From NCBI RefSeq assembly GCF_000164695.2, contig NC_014643.1, positions 186,001-250,000 of the forward strand: 64,000 nt of DNA. Direction: 5' to 3'. The notes below the pieces were generated by a model that worked only from the letters and a program-made list of their open reading frames with translations, was not told the DNA's origin and searched no databases. Source of the stretch: Rothia dentocariosa ATCC 17931 (GTDB taxonomy: Bacteria > Actinomycetota > Actinomycetes > Actinomycetales > Micrococcaceae). A program made the position numbers and the translations under genes. Positions 16,858-24,878 of this stretch are shown in pieces. Position 1 is the stretch's first letter. Each line of letters opens with the position of its first letter.

Positions 16858-17315
16858 GGTTTTATCTCGACTTGACGCAGCATATAAGGCACCAGGATCT
16901 TATGGAAAGGCCAGATACATGTTAGGTACACCTTCCCCACAGCCGATTGAGGCTGAGCATGTGTTTCAATCCCGCCACGCGCAGACGTGCTGCCCTCCTC
17001 AGCAGCGGTAACCACGAATTTTGAGGAGAACTCTATATGCTTATCCTTATGGCCACCGATAACATGCTCATCGGTGACCTCAGTAAACGTAAAGGGGCCC
17101 GCTGATGAACCAACCGCGACCTCCAATTGAGTGGATTTCGTTGCGGGCTGTACTGTAAACCCCATTTTCTGTACAACACGGTTACGGACCCGCATTATCA
17201 CACGAACCCACGGAGGGGTTGCAGATAAAAAGCGGTGGGTAAATTCCTGGGCGTCCCAACTAGCGGGTATCTGCACATAGTGACCATCAGAAAAGTTCAT
17301 ATCGTTAAATCGCAT
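16854..17315 (-). CDS. DUF2867-family protein
   Basis: About 153 aa. HRFLSATPPWVRVIMRVRNRVVQKMGF matches the N-terminal part of DUF2867, a small domain of unknown function often fused or linked to SDR-type proteins; EFSSKFVVTAAE and VYLTCIWPFHKILVPYMLR are its later strands and helix. AGGAG lies eight bases before ATG 17315; TTG at 17321 is too close to that site. The stop overlaps the GTG start of the frameshifted methyltransferase, so the two were translationally coupled. Confidence 0.75.
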   Translation of the reverse strand: MRFNDMNFSDGHYVQIPASWDAQEFTHRFLSATPPWVRVIMRVRNRVVQKMGFTVQPATKSTQLEVAVGSSAGPFTFTEVTDEHVIGGHKDKHIEFSSKFVVTAAEEGSTSARGGIETHAQPQSAVGKVYLTCIWPFHKILVPYMLRQVEIKP

Positions 17316-17348
17316 GTTCAAGGCTCCTAAACGTGCTCAGCGGACCTA

Positions 17349-17412
17349 AATAACGCAGGTAAAGGCGTATCGCCTACCCCTAGAGGGTGCGCAATACGCC
17401 TTAAGGTGCGTT
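17349..17412. repeat. Palindromic intergenic repeat family 3, copy A
   Basis: AATAACGCAGGTAAAGGCGT ... ACGCCTTAAGGTGCGTT around CCTACCCCTAGAGGGT. Same layout as 56447. It lies just after the YdeI-like gene (minus) and before the DUF2867 gene, so probably ends the former. Confidence 0.75.
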
Positions 17413-17426
17413 TTTCAGGATACGGA

Positions 17427-17654
17427 CTATTTGCGTGAGGCCTTATGTTCCTTGCCCATATAGATACCGCCCTGCGCCAGCTCGGTGAGCATTTGTTCGA
17501 GGCGCTCGATACGCATCGCCGGTGTCTTGGCGCGGTTGATCCAACCAATATAGTCGTTGCGCTGATACGCTGGTCGAGCCTTATAGTCGGTGCGTAACCC
17601 CGCGTTTTTCAGGGCCGCCGCAATATCTTTCGGCATAGTGTGTTGTTCGCGCAT
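17427..17654 (-). CDS. YdeI/OmpD-associated family protein, short form
   Basis: 75 aa. PKDIAAALKNAGLRTDYKAR, PAYQRNDYIGWINRAKTPAM and RIERLEQMLTELAQG..YMG match the C-terminal half of YdeI_OmpD-associated proteins (RPAYQRNDYIxWIxxAKxxxTRxxRI). The N-terminal half is absent, so this is a short version or a remnant. AGGAGG four bases before ATG 17654 shows it can be translated. Biochemical role unknown. Confidence 0.75.
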   Translation of the reverse strand: MREQHTMPKDIAAALKNAGLRTDYKARPAYQRNDYIGWINRAKTPAMRIERLEQMLTELAQGGIYMGKEHKASRK

Positions 17655-17823
17655 AAAGCCTCCTGAGGTGGGTGTTTATCGTGTACCTGTACTCCACGCT
17701 ACCTGTAGCACGGTGGCAGGTTCAAGATTTCAGGTAAGCGCGAACTATACCGGGCAGTATTTTCCGCGGGTCACAGCACTCCTGAGGGTGGTTTTATTAG
17801 CTTTCACCTCACAGAGGCAGAGA

Positions 17824-17857
17824 GGTGCGCATCCTGCGATGGTTGAGGATGCGCGCC
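17824..17857. terminator. Hairpin after the first DGSW-repeat lipoprotein gene
   Basis: GGTGCGCATCCT pairs with AGGATGCGCGCC (one mismatch). The same stem, slightly longer, follows the paralogous gene at 18980, so the terminator was duplicated with the gene. Confidence 0.75.
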
Positions 17858-17880
17858 TAACCGTTTCTTTCAAAGGGGTA

Positions 17881-18621
17881 TCAGCGTTTTGCAGGCTGAA
17901 CCGCTCCCTTAGGGGTTACCGCATTCGAACCATTGGGCATCACGGGGGTTTCAGGCGTTCCACTTGGGGTCTCACGAGACGTTTCACCGTTCATCCTGAC
18001 CTCGTAGGTACCGTTAGGTTGCACCTGTGAATTCTTATTGGAGCCGTTGGGCAGACCATTTTCATTTGTAATCCAGGATCCATCGGCACCCACCCAATCG
18101 GTGTTTCCGGTGGCTGGATTGCTCCGATCCCACGATCCATCGGAATACACCCTTACAATCTCACCGTCGGGTTCGGTTGCAGTCCAGGATCCGTCTTCAG
18201 CAACCTGCACATACCCTTCAGAACCGGGATTTTGGTTCGCTGTCTTTCCGGGGGCGCCCTGTTGTTGAGCTCCGCCGCCAGCGACACCGCCGTTAGCTCC
18301 AGCACCCTGGTCTGCCTGGGTGCCGCCTCCATTAGCGCCAGTACCGCCGTCACCCTGCACTGCACCATTACCAGAATTCTGTTCCGCACCTGCGCCACCG
18401 TTAGCGCCTGAACCGGAATTTCCAGATGTTCCACCGCCGTTATTCACAGCGTTGGAGCTTCCTGTGGAGCTAGAAGCACGAGATGAACTTGATGAAGAAG
18501 AAGCCGAGGACGAACTTGAAGAATCATTCGCACTATTTGAGCCGCATGCACTCAAAGCTAAGATGCCAGCAACAGCCAGAGATACGCATGCGGTAGCCTT
18601 CTTGGTAGTCATGATTCGCAT
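17881..18621 (-). CDS. Lipoprotein with DGSW repeats (paralogue 1)
   Basis: 246 aa. Signal peptide with lipobox LSAC (ILALSACGSN), a Ser-rich stretch, a Gly/Asn/Ala-rich flexible region, then short repeats: AEDGSWTATEPDG, YSDGSWDRSNPATG, GADGSWITNENG and QPNGTYEV. The DGSW/NGTY spacing (about 20 residues) suggests a small beta-repeat domain. Expected on the outer membrane-surface side, anchored by lipid. AGGAG five bases before ATG 18621. Closely related to the gene at 19056, including the signal peptide and upstream DNA. Function unknown. Confidence 0.75.
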   Translation of the reverse strand: MRIMTTKKATACVSLAVAGILALSACGSNSANDSSSSSSASSSSSSSRASSSTGSSNAVNNGGGTSGNSGSGANGGAGAEQNSGNGAVQGDGGTGANGGGTQADQGAGANGGVAGGGAQQQGAPGKTANQNPGSEGYVQVAEDGSWTATEPDGEIVRVYSDGSWDRSNPATGNTDWVGADGSWITNENGLPNGSNKNSQVQPNGTYEVRMNGETSRETPSGTPETPVMPNGSNAVTPKGAVQPAKR

Positions 18622-18713
18622 CCTTTCTCCTGATAAATATCAACTGGTATTTTAACCGTCGCATAGCTCACATGTATTGTCAGGAATTTTCCAGATTTTG
18701 CAAATATTTTTAC
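18613..18713 (-). repeat. Duplicated 5' region, copy 1
   Basis: About 100 bases upstream of the first lipoprotein gene (TCTCCTGATAAATAT, TGGTATTTTAACCGTCGCAT, TTTTCCAGATTTTGCAAATA) are nearly identical to 19821-19926. Promoter and leader were duplicated with the gene. TTGCAAAATCTGG on the minus strand could hold a -35 box. Confidence 0.85.
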
Positions 18714-18979
18714 CACAAAATGCATTACACCCGTGTATTACACATTAAAGAAATTGAATTAGCTTATATATCTAAACTAAATTTTATTTATGAACGAATC
18801 AACTAACGATTATTAATATTTTGAAAAATCATAAATTTATACTGTCTCACATATTTCCAAGACGGTGGCTTCCACCGGTATAGAATTTTTAACATTCTCC
18901 CCCAACCCATAACCCGCGACGACGTTAGCCCCCCCTCCCCAAAAAAAATTCAGCGGGCGTGTACGCTGTGCACACAATA
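18714..18979. other. AT-rich spacer with a G-rich tract
   Basis: Mostly AT-rich, with no gene. At 18930-18947 the minus strand has a T-run followed by GGGGAGGGGGGG, and the region ends in the terminator at 18980. Nothing else seen. Confidence 0.4.
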
Positions 18980-19014
18980 GGGTGCGCATCCTCAGGTATT
19001 GAGGATGCGCACCC
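18980..19014. terminator. Terminator of the second DGSW-repeat lipoprotein gene
   Basis: Perfect 15-bp stem GGGTGCGCATCCTCA / TGAGGATGCGCACCC with loop GGTAT, 42 bases past the minus-strand stop at 19056. Confidence 0.85.
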
Positions 19015-19055
19015 GTTTCGCGCAAATCACTTTGCGAAAGTGTCCCTGCTGGTTA

Positions 19056-19832
19056 TTACATGCCCGGCTTAGTGGGCTGTACCGGGTTTACTGCCGGGAC
19101 TGCCTTCGGGTCAGGGAGTTTTCCAGGAGACACCGGGACAGCATTGCTGGGCATCTCAGGGGAAAGCTGACCGTCATAGGTAACCCGGTAGGTTCCGTCA
19201 GCCTCTACCCGGGCTACCGTGTGCCCGTCGGCATAGTTCTTAGTCCAAGAACCATCCGCCGCAACGGTACTGGTACCGTCTTCCCCAACGCTCGTCCAGC
19301 CACCGTCGCCGTCTACATGATACCGAGAACCCGTGGTATCAACGTAATCCCAGGAAGCTTCGCGGTGAATTACGTATTCGCCAGGGGTCAATGCGTTGGG
19401 GTTTTTCGTGACATTATGTTCATCATTCGCAGCATTCGCCCCTCCAGGATCGGCCTGTTGCTGCTGGGCACCGCCTTGGGCTTCAGCGCCCTGGTTCGCT
19501 TGTGCTCCGCCGTTGGTATCGGCGCCGGTTACACTGCCACTCTGTGCGCCAGTGCCGGAGTTTTGATCCGCCCCAGTGCCGTCTTCAGCACCAGAATTTG
19601 CTGCGCCGCCGTTAGCGCCTGAACCGGAGTTTGCGGAGTTTCCATCACCGCTGCTCACCGTGCCAGATCCACCGGCGCTAGCTGTCTTGGAGGCTGTTGT
19701 TGATGATGAAGATGATGGGGAAGAATTCGAAGCATTATTAGAGCTATTTGAACCACAGGCGCTCAAAGCCATAATGCCAGCAACAGCCAGGGATACATAT
19801 ACAGGTACCTTCGTGGTAGTCATAATTCGCAT
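19056..19832 (-). CDS. Lipoprotein with DGSW/DGTY repeats (paralogue 2)
   Basis: 258 aa, same plan as the gene at 17881: MRIMTTTK start, lipobox LSAC (IMALSACGSN), Ser/Ala-rich then Gly/Gln/Ala-rich linker, and a C-terminal repeat region (VHREASWDY, DGDGGWTSV, AADGSWTKNYADG, EADGTYRVTYDG). It ends in a Pro/Val-rich tail. Signal peptides and upstream regions are nearly the same while linkers differ, as expected after tandem duplication and relaxed change in the disordered part. Function unknown. Confidence 0.75.
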   Translation of the reverse strand: MRIMTTTKVPVYVSLAVAGIMALSACGSNSSNNASNSSPSSSSSTTASKTASAGGSGTVSSGDGNSANSGSGANGGAANSGAEDGTGADQNSGTGAQSGSVTGADTNGGAQANQGAEAQGGAQQQQADPGGANAANDEHNVTKNPNALTPGEYVIHREASWDYVDTTGSRYHVDGDGGWTSVGEDGTSTVAADGSWTKNYADGHTVARVEADGTYRVTYDGQLSPEMPSNAVPVSPGKLPDPKAVPAVNPVQPTKPGM

Positions 19833-19926
19833 CCTTTCTCCTGATAAATATTCAGCTGGTATTTTAACCGTCGCATAAGCCCATGTGTATTGTCAGAAAT
19901 TTTCCAGATTTTGCAAATATTTTTTA
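19821..19926 (-). repeat. Duplicated 5' region, copy 2
   Basis: Near-identical partner of 18613-18713, upstream of the second lipoprotein gene; similarity stops in the AT-rich sequence beyond about 19926. Confidence 0.85.
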
Positions 19927-20213
19927 TAACAGGGTGTAAATAAGTGGATATATTACATAATAAAGAATAGATATGTATTATAAAACTAAAATAACTCTTT
20001 CTCTAAACTTCTTACAATAAGAAATATTGAATATTTTATCTATGAAATATATGTGCTTGAGTTGGGTCTATCTAGGTATTACCCCGGCTTCGCATCGCCG
20101 GAATTAGCGTAAGCCCTGGGGGTTGAGAGTTACTACCCGCACAGGAAGATGCTTGCACAAACTAAGACATGTAACATGTAGGGGATATTCGTTTACTCTG
20201 GAAGGAACCGAGC
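19927..20213. other. Spacer upstream of mop
   Basis: AT-rich to about 20060, then ordinary composition. ACATGTAACATGT at 20166-20178 contains two ACATGT palindromes and could be a regulator site for mop. TGGAAGGA precedes the mop ATG. No gene seen. Confidence 0.4.
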
Positions 20214-20426
20214 ATGAAGCTTTCTGCCCGTAACCAGCTCGCTGGCAAGGTTGTTGAGATTACTGAGGGTGCGACTAACGGCATCGTTAAGATTGAGATC
20301 GCTCCCGAGGTTGTTATCTCTGCGTCCATCACCAACGAGTCCATCAAGGAGCTGGGCCTGAAGGTTGGCGAGACCGCTTACGCAGTGATTAAGGCGTCCA
20401 ACGTTATGGTTGGTGCTGACCACTAA
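20214..20426 (+). CDS. Molbindin-like TOBE-domain protein (Mop)
   Basis: 70 aa, one Mop/TOBE domain: SARNQLAGKVVEITEGATNG, VKIEIAPEVVISASITNESI and VGETAYAVIKASNVMVG, the standard molbindin sequence. Such proteins bind molybdate or tungstate oxyanions in the cytoplasm as hexamers. AAGGA seven bases before the ATG. No molybdate transporter genes are near. It marks the left edge of the mosaic region next to ychF. Confidence 0.92.
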   Translation: MKLSARNQLAGKVVEITEGATNGIVKIEIAPEVVISASITNESIKELGLKVGETAYAVIKASNVMVGADH

Positions 20427-20488
20427 TCCCGGTCAATAGGGTTTAAACTCGGGCGGCTGCTTTTTGTGGCGCGCGAGGGTTAATAGGG

Positions 20489-20530
20489 CGGAGCCCCGCA
20501 CTGTGTGTACAGTGCGGGGCTCCGTTTTTT
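20489..20530 (+). terminator. Rho-independent terminator of mop
   Basis: CGGAGCCCCGCACTGT and its complement around GTGT, followed by TTTTTT. On the minus strand it also ends the array of genes downstream of ychF. Confidence 0.9.
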
Positions 20531-20543
20531 ATGTTTTTATCGT

Positions 20544-20570
20544 TTAGACGTTGAAGCGGAACTCCACCAC
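20544..20570 (-). repeat. ychF 3'-end repeat, copy 4
   Basis: Minus strand encodes VVEFRFNV-stop (GAGTTCCGCTTCAACGTC, TAA), matching the last codons of ychF at 24879. Preceded by in-frame NVELRRG and followed by the mop terminator. It is the far edge of the array. Confidence 0.85.
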
Positions 20571-20607
20571 GCCACGGCGTAATTCGACGTTTAGGGTAAG
20601 CGGTACC

Positions 20608-21696
20608 CTACGAGGAGAGATGCTCCTTCCGTTGCCCAACTTCTGTGGCAGCCGTTTCCAAGCTCTCCCCGTAGATTTCCCACAATTCAGGGCACTTTTC
20701 ACTAATCCATTCAAATCCCTGACGGACATCATGGCTATCAGTTCCCCAGTTTCCTTCCGATTTAGGTACTGATTCAATTGCGAGAGCTAGTTTTTCAATC
20801 ATCCGCATCGCTAAATGACCATCAACATCGGCAACCCATCCAACTGCTCTGATGAGCCAGGCAGCTGTAGCAGTGACACTGTCAGTCGATCCCTTAATTT
20901 CCCACTGGTTAAACGAGCTTAGGACACCTCGATGTAGCAGATAGGCGAGAGCTTGGGCAATCCCACCCCTCAGTTTTTCCACCTCATCCGCATTCGACGT
21001 CGCACCTCGGCGTCCCTTTTCCAAGTCTTTGACCGCGAGAAGGGCACCTGTCAGAACATTCAGCTTAAGACCACCGTGAGCCTGAGAATCAATCCTCTCA
21101 ACCGCATGAAGAAGAGGACTCACTGCTTGGGGAAGAGCAAGAACCAGATCATAATAGAAGAAATGACCTGGACATTGTTTTTCTGCAGTCGGTCCCGTAA
21201 CAAGCGCAACGATACGCGAGTCCTCAATCTTTGCTCCCTGTCTTTTTGCTTCCGCAATGAATTTAAGCAATCCGGGATAGGGCGGGTACCCGTCGCTTTC
21301 TGCATAACGGCGCTCAAACCCATCAACATAATTACTCACAGCGGCATCAGTCAGGTTATCTTGCGCTTTCGCACCGGTAGACGTTCCCGGAAGCGCAAGA
21401 GCAGGATTAGCACGGAGATGAGCGAGAAGGAAGTCCCGGTCCTCCTCCTTGTACTCAAGAATCTCCTTCCACAACACTTCCAAGTACCTGGCGTCTGAGG
21501 ATTGAGTAACAATTCCCAGCAGCGCATCGCGTCGCTGGAGTTGAGAAACCAACGTTTGACGAGCAAGGATTTTGGCTTGCAACTCGCTGTCACGTTTTGC
21601 TTGTTTCGCTCCTGCCCTCCATAACACAATGGGGATGAGTGCAGTAGCCACAAAGGATGCTACACCCAAGAGAAGCATCGGGTCATCCCACGACAA
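20608..21696 (-). CDS. Unknown protein with one N-terminal membrane helix (cassette gene C)
   Basis: About 362 aa. A hydrophobic helix LLLGVASFVATALIPIVLW at the N-terminus, a charged helix (RAGAKQAKRDSELQAKIL) and a largely helical cytoplasmic part. No known motif recognised. TTG 21696 has no ribosome site; the frame is open to 21732, where AGGAGG and correct spacing lead to an ATA codon giving IIIDWWNSLLNRLSWDD. It lies directly behind ychF-end copy 3 and before copy 4. Probably horizontally acquired cargo; role unknown. Confidence 0.6.
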   Translation of the reverse strand: MSWDDPMLLLGVASFVATALIPIVLWRAGAKQAKRDSELQAKILARQTLVSQLQRRDALLGIVTQSSDARYLEVLWKEILEYKEEDRDFLLAHLRANPALALPGTSTGAKAQDNLTDAAVSNYVDGFERRYAESDGYPPYPGLLKFIAEAKRQGAKIEDSRIVALVTGPTAEKQCPGHFFYYDLVLALPQAVSPLLHAVERIDSQAHGGLKLNVLTGALLAVKDLEKGRRGATSNADEVEKLRGGIAQALAYLLHRGVLSSFNQWEIKGSTDSVTATAAWLIRAVGWVADVDGHLAMRMIEKLALAIESVPKSEGNWGTDSHDVRQGFEWISEKCPELWEIYGESLETAATEVGQRKEHLSS

Positions 21697-21742
21697 CCTG
21701 TTTAAAAGAGAATTCCACCAATCGATTATTATTTCTTACCTC

Positions 21743-21769
21743 CTAGACGCTGAATCGGAGCTCCACCAC
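21743..21769 (-). repeat. ychF 3'-end repeat, copy 3
   Basis: Minus strand encodes DVVELRFSV-stop with TAG followed by GAGG, so the ribosome site of the next gene is built into the repeat, as in ychF itself. Upstream a 22-codon frame (MVKKSKVALAYNC...) reads into it. Confidence 0.8.
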
Positions 21770-21854
21770 GTCACAGTTATAAGCCAGCGCTACTTTACTT
21801 TTCTTCACCATGAGATGTTATCCAAGTTCTGCATTCACACTTCACTACCATAAA

Positions 21855-22985
21855 TTAAGATTCAGAAGATTTTTTAATATTATCGACATAGATTAGAAGA
21901 CTTGTAACAAGCATAAGCGCTTGAATACAATTTTCCAATTTATACTGCCGACGCGAGACGCCATGAACACTCGCATGACGCGAGTATTCCGCTGGAGGTT
22001 CCTCACCTGCATGACCAAAAAATTTCATATGACTATTCCAGATCGGGGCAAACACAAACATATCCAAGAAATTCATATTCTTGATGAGCTGGGGCAGTTC
22101 GTCACCTTCCTTATGATTAGAAATCGCAGTACGTGTTTGCTTATTCAAGCCCCAAAAATTCTGATGCACAGTATCCAGCGTATTTGTAAATAGCGCCTGC
22201 GCTGCCTCAACATGACCGTTTTTCAGAGCCTTCAACCCAGCCAGAATAAAAAACTTCTTTTCCAATGCATATTTAGAAGAAATTTTATTTAGAACATTCT
22301 CACAGTCTTCAAAAATCGATTCTTGGTACTTAACTAGTATCTCCCTTCGGCTCGCCCCATTATCTGCTTCCACCAATTCAAGAACAGTACTCATTCTAGG
22401 CACAGCATACAAAGGAATCCCATCCCTCTTAGCCACTTTAAGCACCTGTTCTATAGTTATACTACTGCCAACTTCTATAAGATTTTCGGGGATTTTTTTA
22501 GGTAAACCCTTAAATAAGTTAAATACCTCTAGGGGAATTGTTTTATTTACAGAACCCAAAAAGTTATCAATTACTTCGCCTATTACATCAAGACTTGCAG
22601 AAAATTGATTGTTAAAGACAGGAATTTCAAAATTGATTGAATCGATTTTAGATAACGAAAGATTCTGAATAGCAGCTGAATCGATGAACCAGTTCTGCTT
22701 CTGAACTACTTTGATTAATTCTCTACACCGAGCAGCGTTCTGCTCTCGAAACGGCTTCAGAGCTTCCTCAAAATGAGTTGCGTATTGCCCCTGAAACGGT
22801 TTCAGAGCTTCCTGTAGCACAGGAATTTTCCGAGCATAAAAAATCTCAGATATACGATTAGACGTTCTCAATAGCTCTGACGAAATATGAATCTTTGCTG
22901 ATCTGCTCCTCATTACATCAGTTTTTGATTTATCCGATACAGCAGGCTTACTGTTCTCTTCAACCGGTTCATTATTCATAATCAT
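21855..22985 (-). CDS. Putative HEPN-like protein with RxxxxH motif (cassette gene B)
   Basis: About 376 aa from MIMNNEPVEEN (GGAAGGG before ATG 22985). An imperfect duplicated EALKPFxxQ segment lies near residues 57-85, the middle is helical, and the C-terminus has YSRHASVHGVSRRQY followed by a helix (LENCIQALMLVTSLLIYVD). R336 and H341 form an RxxxxH motif with an HG context like that of HEPN-type RNase families. The gene is much richer in A/T than its neighbours, indicating recent transfer. HEPN proteins are common in antiviral and toxin systems; no partner antitoxin is seen. Catalytic role is inferred. Confidence 0.5.
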   Translation of the reverse strand: MIMNNEPVEENSKPAVSDKSKTDVMRSRSAKIHISSELLRTSNRISEIFYARKIPVLQEALKPFQGQYATHFEEALKPFREQNAARCRELIKVVQKQNWFIDSAAIQNLSLSKIDSINFEIPVFNNQFSASLDVIGEVIDNFLGSVNKTIPLEVFNLFKGLPKKIPENLIEVGSSITIEQVLKVAKRDGIPLYAVPRMSTVLELVEADNGASRREILVKYQESIFEDCENVLNKISSKYALEKKFFILAGLKALKNGHVEAAQALFTNTLDTVHQNFWGLNKQTRTAISNHKEGDELPQLIKNMNFLDMFVFAPIWNSHMKFFGHAGEEPPAEYSRHASVHGVSRRQYKLENCIQALMLVTSLLIYVDNIKKSSES

Positions 22986-23047
22986 GTCGCCCTTCCTACC
23001 TTCTAAATTAAGGTATGTTGCATGTTCGTTTTGCATTTCTAGGGTAC

Positions 23048-23102
23048 AAAAAATCCGGTGACAGCGAGATGATTTTCGTCATCCCTCCGTCACCGGATTT
23101 TC
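23048..23102. terminator. Terminator behind ychF-end copy 2
   Basis: AAAATCCGGTGAC pairs exactly with GTCACCGGATTTT around a 26-base loop. In minus-strand direction it follows the decayed gene and copy 2, and separates them from gene B. Confidence 0.85.
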
Positions 23103-23125
23103 AAAGCCCTATCGACCCGTCAGAT

Positions 23126-23152
23126 TTAGACGTTGAAGCGGAACTCCATCAA
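23126..23152 (-). repeat. ychF 3'-end repeat, copy 2
   Basis: Minus strand ends NLMEFRFNV-stop (TAA). The codons for EFRFNV use the same bases as copy 4 and differ from resident ychF at GAG and TTC. It is the in-frame end of the decayed gene at 23126-23880. Confidence 0.8.
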
Positions 23153-23880
23153 GTTCAAATCACCAACAGCTAGCCTGGGTATATCGGTGCCGCGAATGAC
23201 AAAAGCGGGTGCATCCGAGACTGGATTCGGAGTCTCGGTACCCCACCCACCCCCGATGTGGTAGGAAACGCCACCATCAAACCTGACAGCCATGATCCGA
23301 GAACCCCGTTGATCGCCACGTCGACCTTGTCTCGAAGAACGTCAGAGTCGTCGCTGAGTTGAGGAACTCCTCATGTAGTCGTTGCAGGTCGCTCACGAAT
23401 TCGGCGCCTGCTTTGTCGACGGCGCACTACCGCTGTAGTGGCAAGGGTAGAGGCTCCAGCCCTGGTCCTGGATATCGGAGCGGGTGGTGATCTTGCACCG
23501 GCCACCAACGTCGACGCACTGTACGCCAGCCACCATCACATCGACGGTGGCTAACGCGATAAGCTGCTGACGGATCTCGTTCTCAGACTATTCAGCGTCG
23601 CCCTCAAGCTGGGTGGGTAGTGGTACGAAGAGACACATCAGTTCGATAAGGGTAGAGCATTCGAGCTTCTGGCCCCCTCGTAGCAGGACGTCCTTGAGCT
23701 TGGGTCGGTCTCTTCGATACCCTTGGTCGCTAGTCAGCCCCTTTGCCAACATCCTTATCTTCTGACAGGTTGAACGGGTTGGATAGGCGAGACTCGTCGG
23801 ACACATAGAGCACGGACTTCGCCCTGTAGTCCGCGATGGTAGCGGGGTTGCGCCTCGTGCTGCCAGACTCGACCACAGCA
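23126..23880 (-). pseudogene. Decayed high-GC gene ending in a ychF-like tail
   Basis: The minus strand shows coherent protein pieces in shifting frames: NPATIADYRAKSVLYVSDES, RDRPKLKDVLLRGGQKLEC, NEIRQQLIALATVDVMVAGV, KITTRSDIQDQGWSLYPC, DKAGAEFVSDLQRLHEEFL and FDGGVSYHIGGGWGTETPNP, the last running in frame to PRLAVGDLNLMEFRFNV-stop. Several frameshifts and stops separate them. GC-rich codons (GTC, GAC, CTC) suggest an origin in a higher-GC actinobacterium. Family not recognised. Confidence 0.65.
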
Positions 23881-24020
23881 GAACTTGCTCTCTGCGTATG
23901 TCAAAAACACGAGGCCCAGCACTGGATCTCAGTATTGTACAGGTGTGTGCTTGGCGTTAGCACAAAGCTCATCTGCTGCGGTTCACAATGTCGCGCAGGC
24001 GTATGCGAGATCGAAGAATA

Positions 24021-24869
24021 TCATTCCGCCTCCTCAATGGGAGACCCTTCCGAGTCGGGAAAGAGAATCGCGCGGCATTCATCATCGAGCATCTTTGCCA
24101 TTTCATCACTCCCAAGATTAACCACAGGGGCGTCCTGCTCAGCTGAAGGTTCCGGATACTGCCCAAGGGGCGAAATCCGCTCCGGGCGTTTTGGTATCCG
24201 TGCATACCAGGAAGGCGGCTCAGTAAAGGGGGGTGTGAACTTACCCGGATCATCCCAGTAGTACGGCATATTGGCCTTAATATACGGCCATGACGCAGCA
24301 TCCACAGCTGCTTGGAGTCGGCGAATCTCTTCGCGTTTCTCGGAATCTTCCTGTGCGGTTCTGGGAGGCGTAAGGAAAAATGATTCGAGCGCTGCTCCGA
24401 GGCGGTCATGACAGGCCAGGAGCTCTAAGAAATTCGTATCGGTATTTGGTGTCAGCGCAAGGATTGCCACCTGAGAATTATATGCTCGCAGGCACCGCAA
24501 AACCTCCTCTCGAACTTGCGCATCATAGAGATTCTGCCACGACATCCCCACGTGAGTGACAACATCCCAGCCCATATCAGCAGTCACCCGCACCGCATTG
24601 CCAGTCACAGGGGCCCGCTTTGAGCGTTCGCGCCTTAACGCAAACCAATTAACGAACCACGTGGTGAGCACGGCGAAGATCGTCATGGAGAACAGCGCCG
24701 TAATCATGGCATGGCCCAACGCGAATACCCGGAACTGGTCCCACAAGAGGTCAGCCAGCCCAACTCCCACCGCTAAAACGCACGCCACCACCGGCAGACG
24801 GTAATCCAGCAGCTTGGCCACCCTCACCCGAGTAAAGGACCTCACGCCCTCGTGCCTGACACGCCTCAC
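24021..24869 (-). CDS. Unknown membrane protein coupled to ychF (cassette gene A)
   Basis: 282 aa. Two hydrophobic helices (VVACVLAVGVGLADLLW and ITALFSMTIFAVLTTWFVNWF, about residues 27-75), then a cytoplasmic part with MGWDVVTHVGMSWQNLYDAQ and an acidic end. No family recognised. GTG 24869 begins nine bases after the ychF stop, and its AGGAG overlaps that stop (TAGGAG), so it should be co-translated with ychF. Absence of a known link to YchF and its place in the repeat array suggest cargo placed behind a housekeeping gene. Confidence 0.6.
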   Translation of the reverse strand: MRRVRHEGVRSFTRVRVAKLLDYRLPVVACVLAVGVGLADLLWDQFRVFALGHAMITALFSMTIFAVLTTWFVNWFALRRERSKRAPVTGNAVRVTADMGWDVVTHVGMSWQNLYDAQVREEVLRCLRAYNSQVAILALTPNTDTNFLELLACHDRLGAALESFFLTPPRTAQEDSEKREEIRRLQAAVDAASWPYIKANMPYYWDDPGKFTPPFTEPPSWYARIPKRPERISPLGQYPEPSAEQDAPVVNLGSDEMAKMLDDECRAILFPDSEGSPIEEAE

Positions 24870-24878
24870 TTCTTTCTC

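Noticed and set aside
18930..18947. G-rich tract on the minus strand as a G-quadruplex or phase-variable run
   Set aside because: It is in a spacer far from a start codon, and only two G-runs are present, not four.
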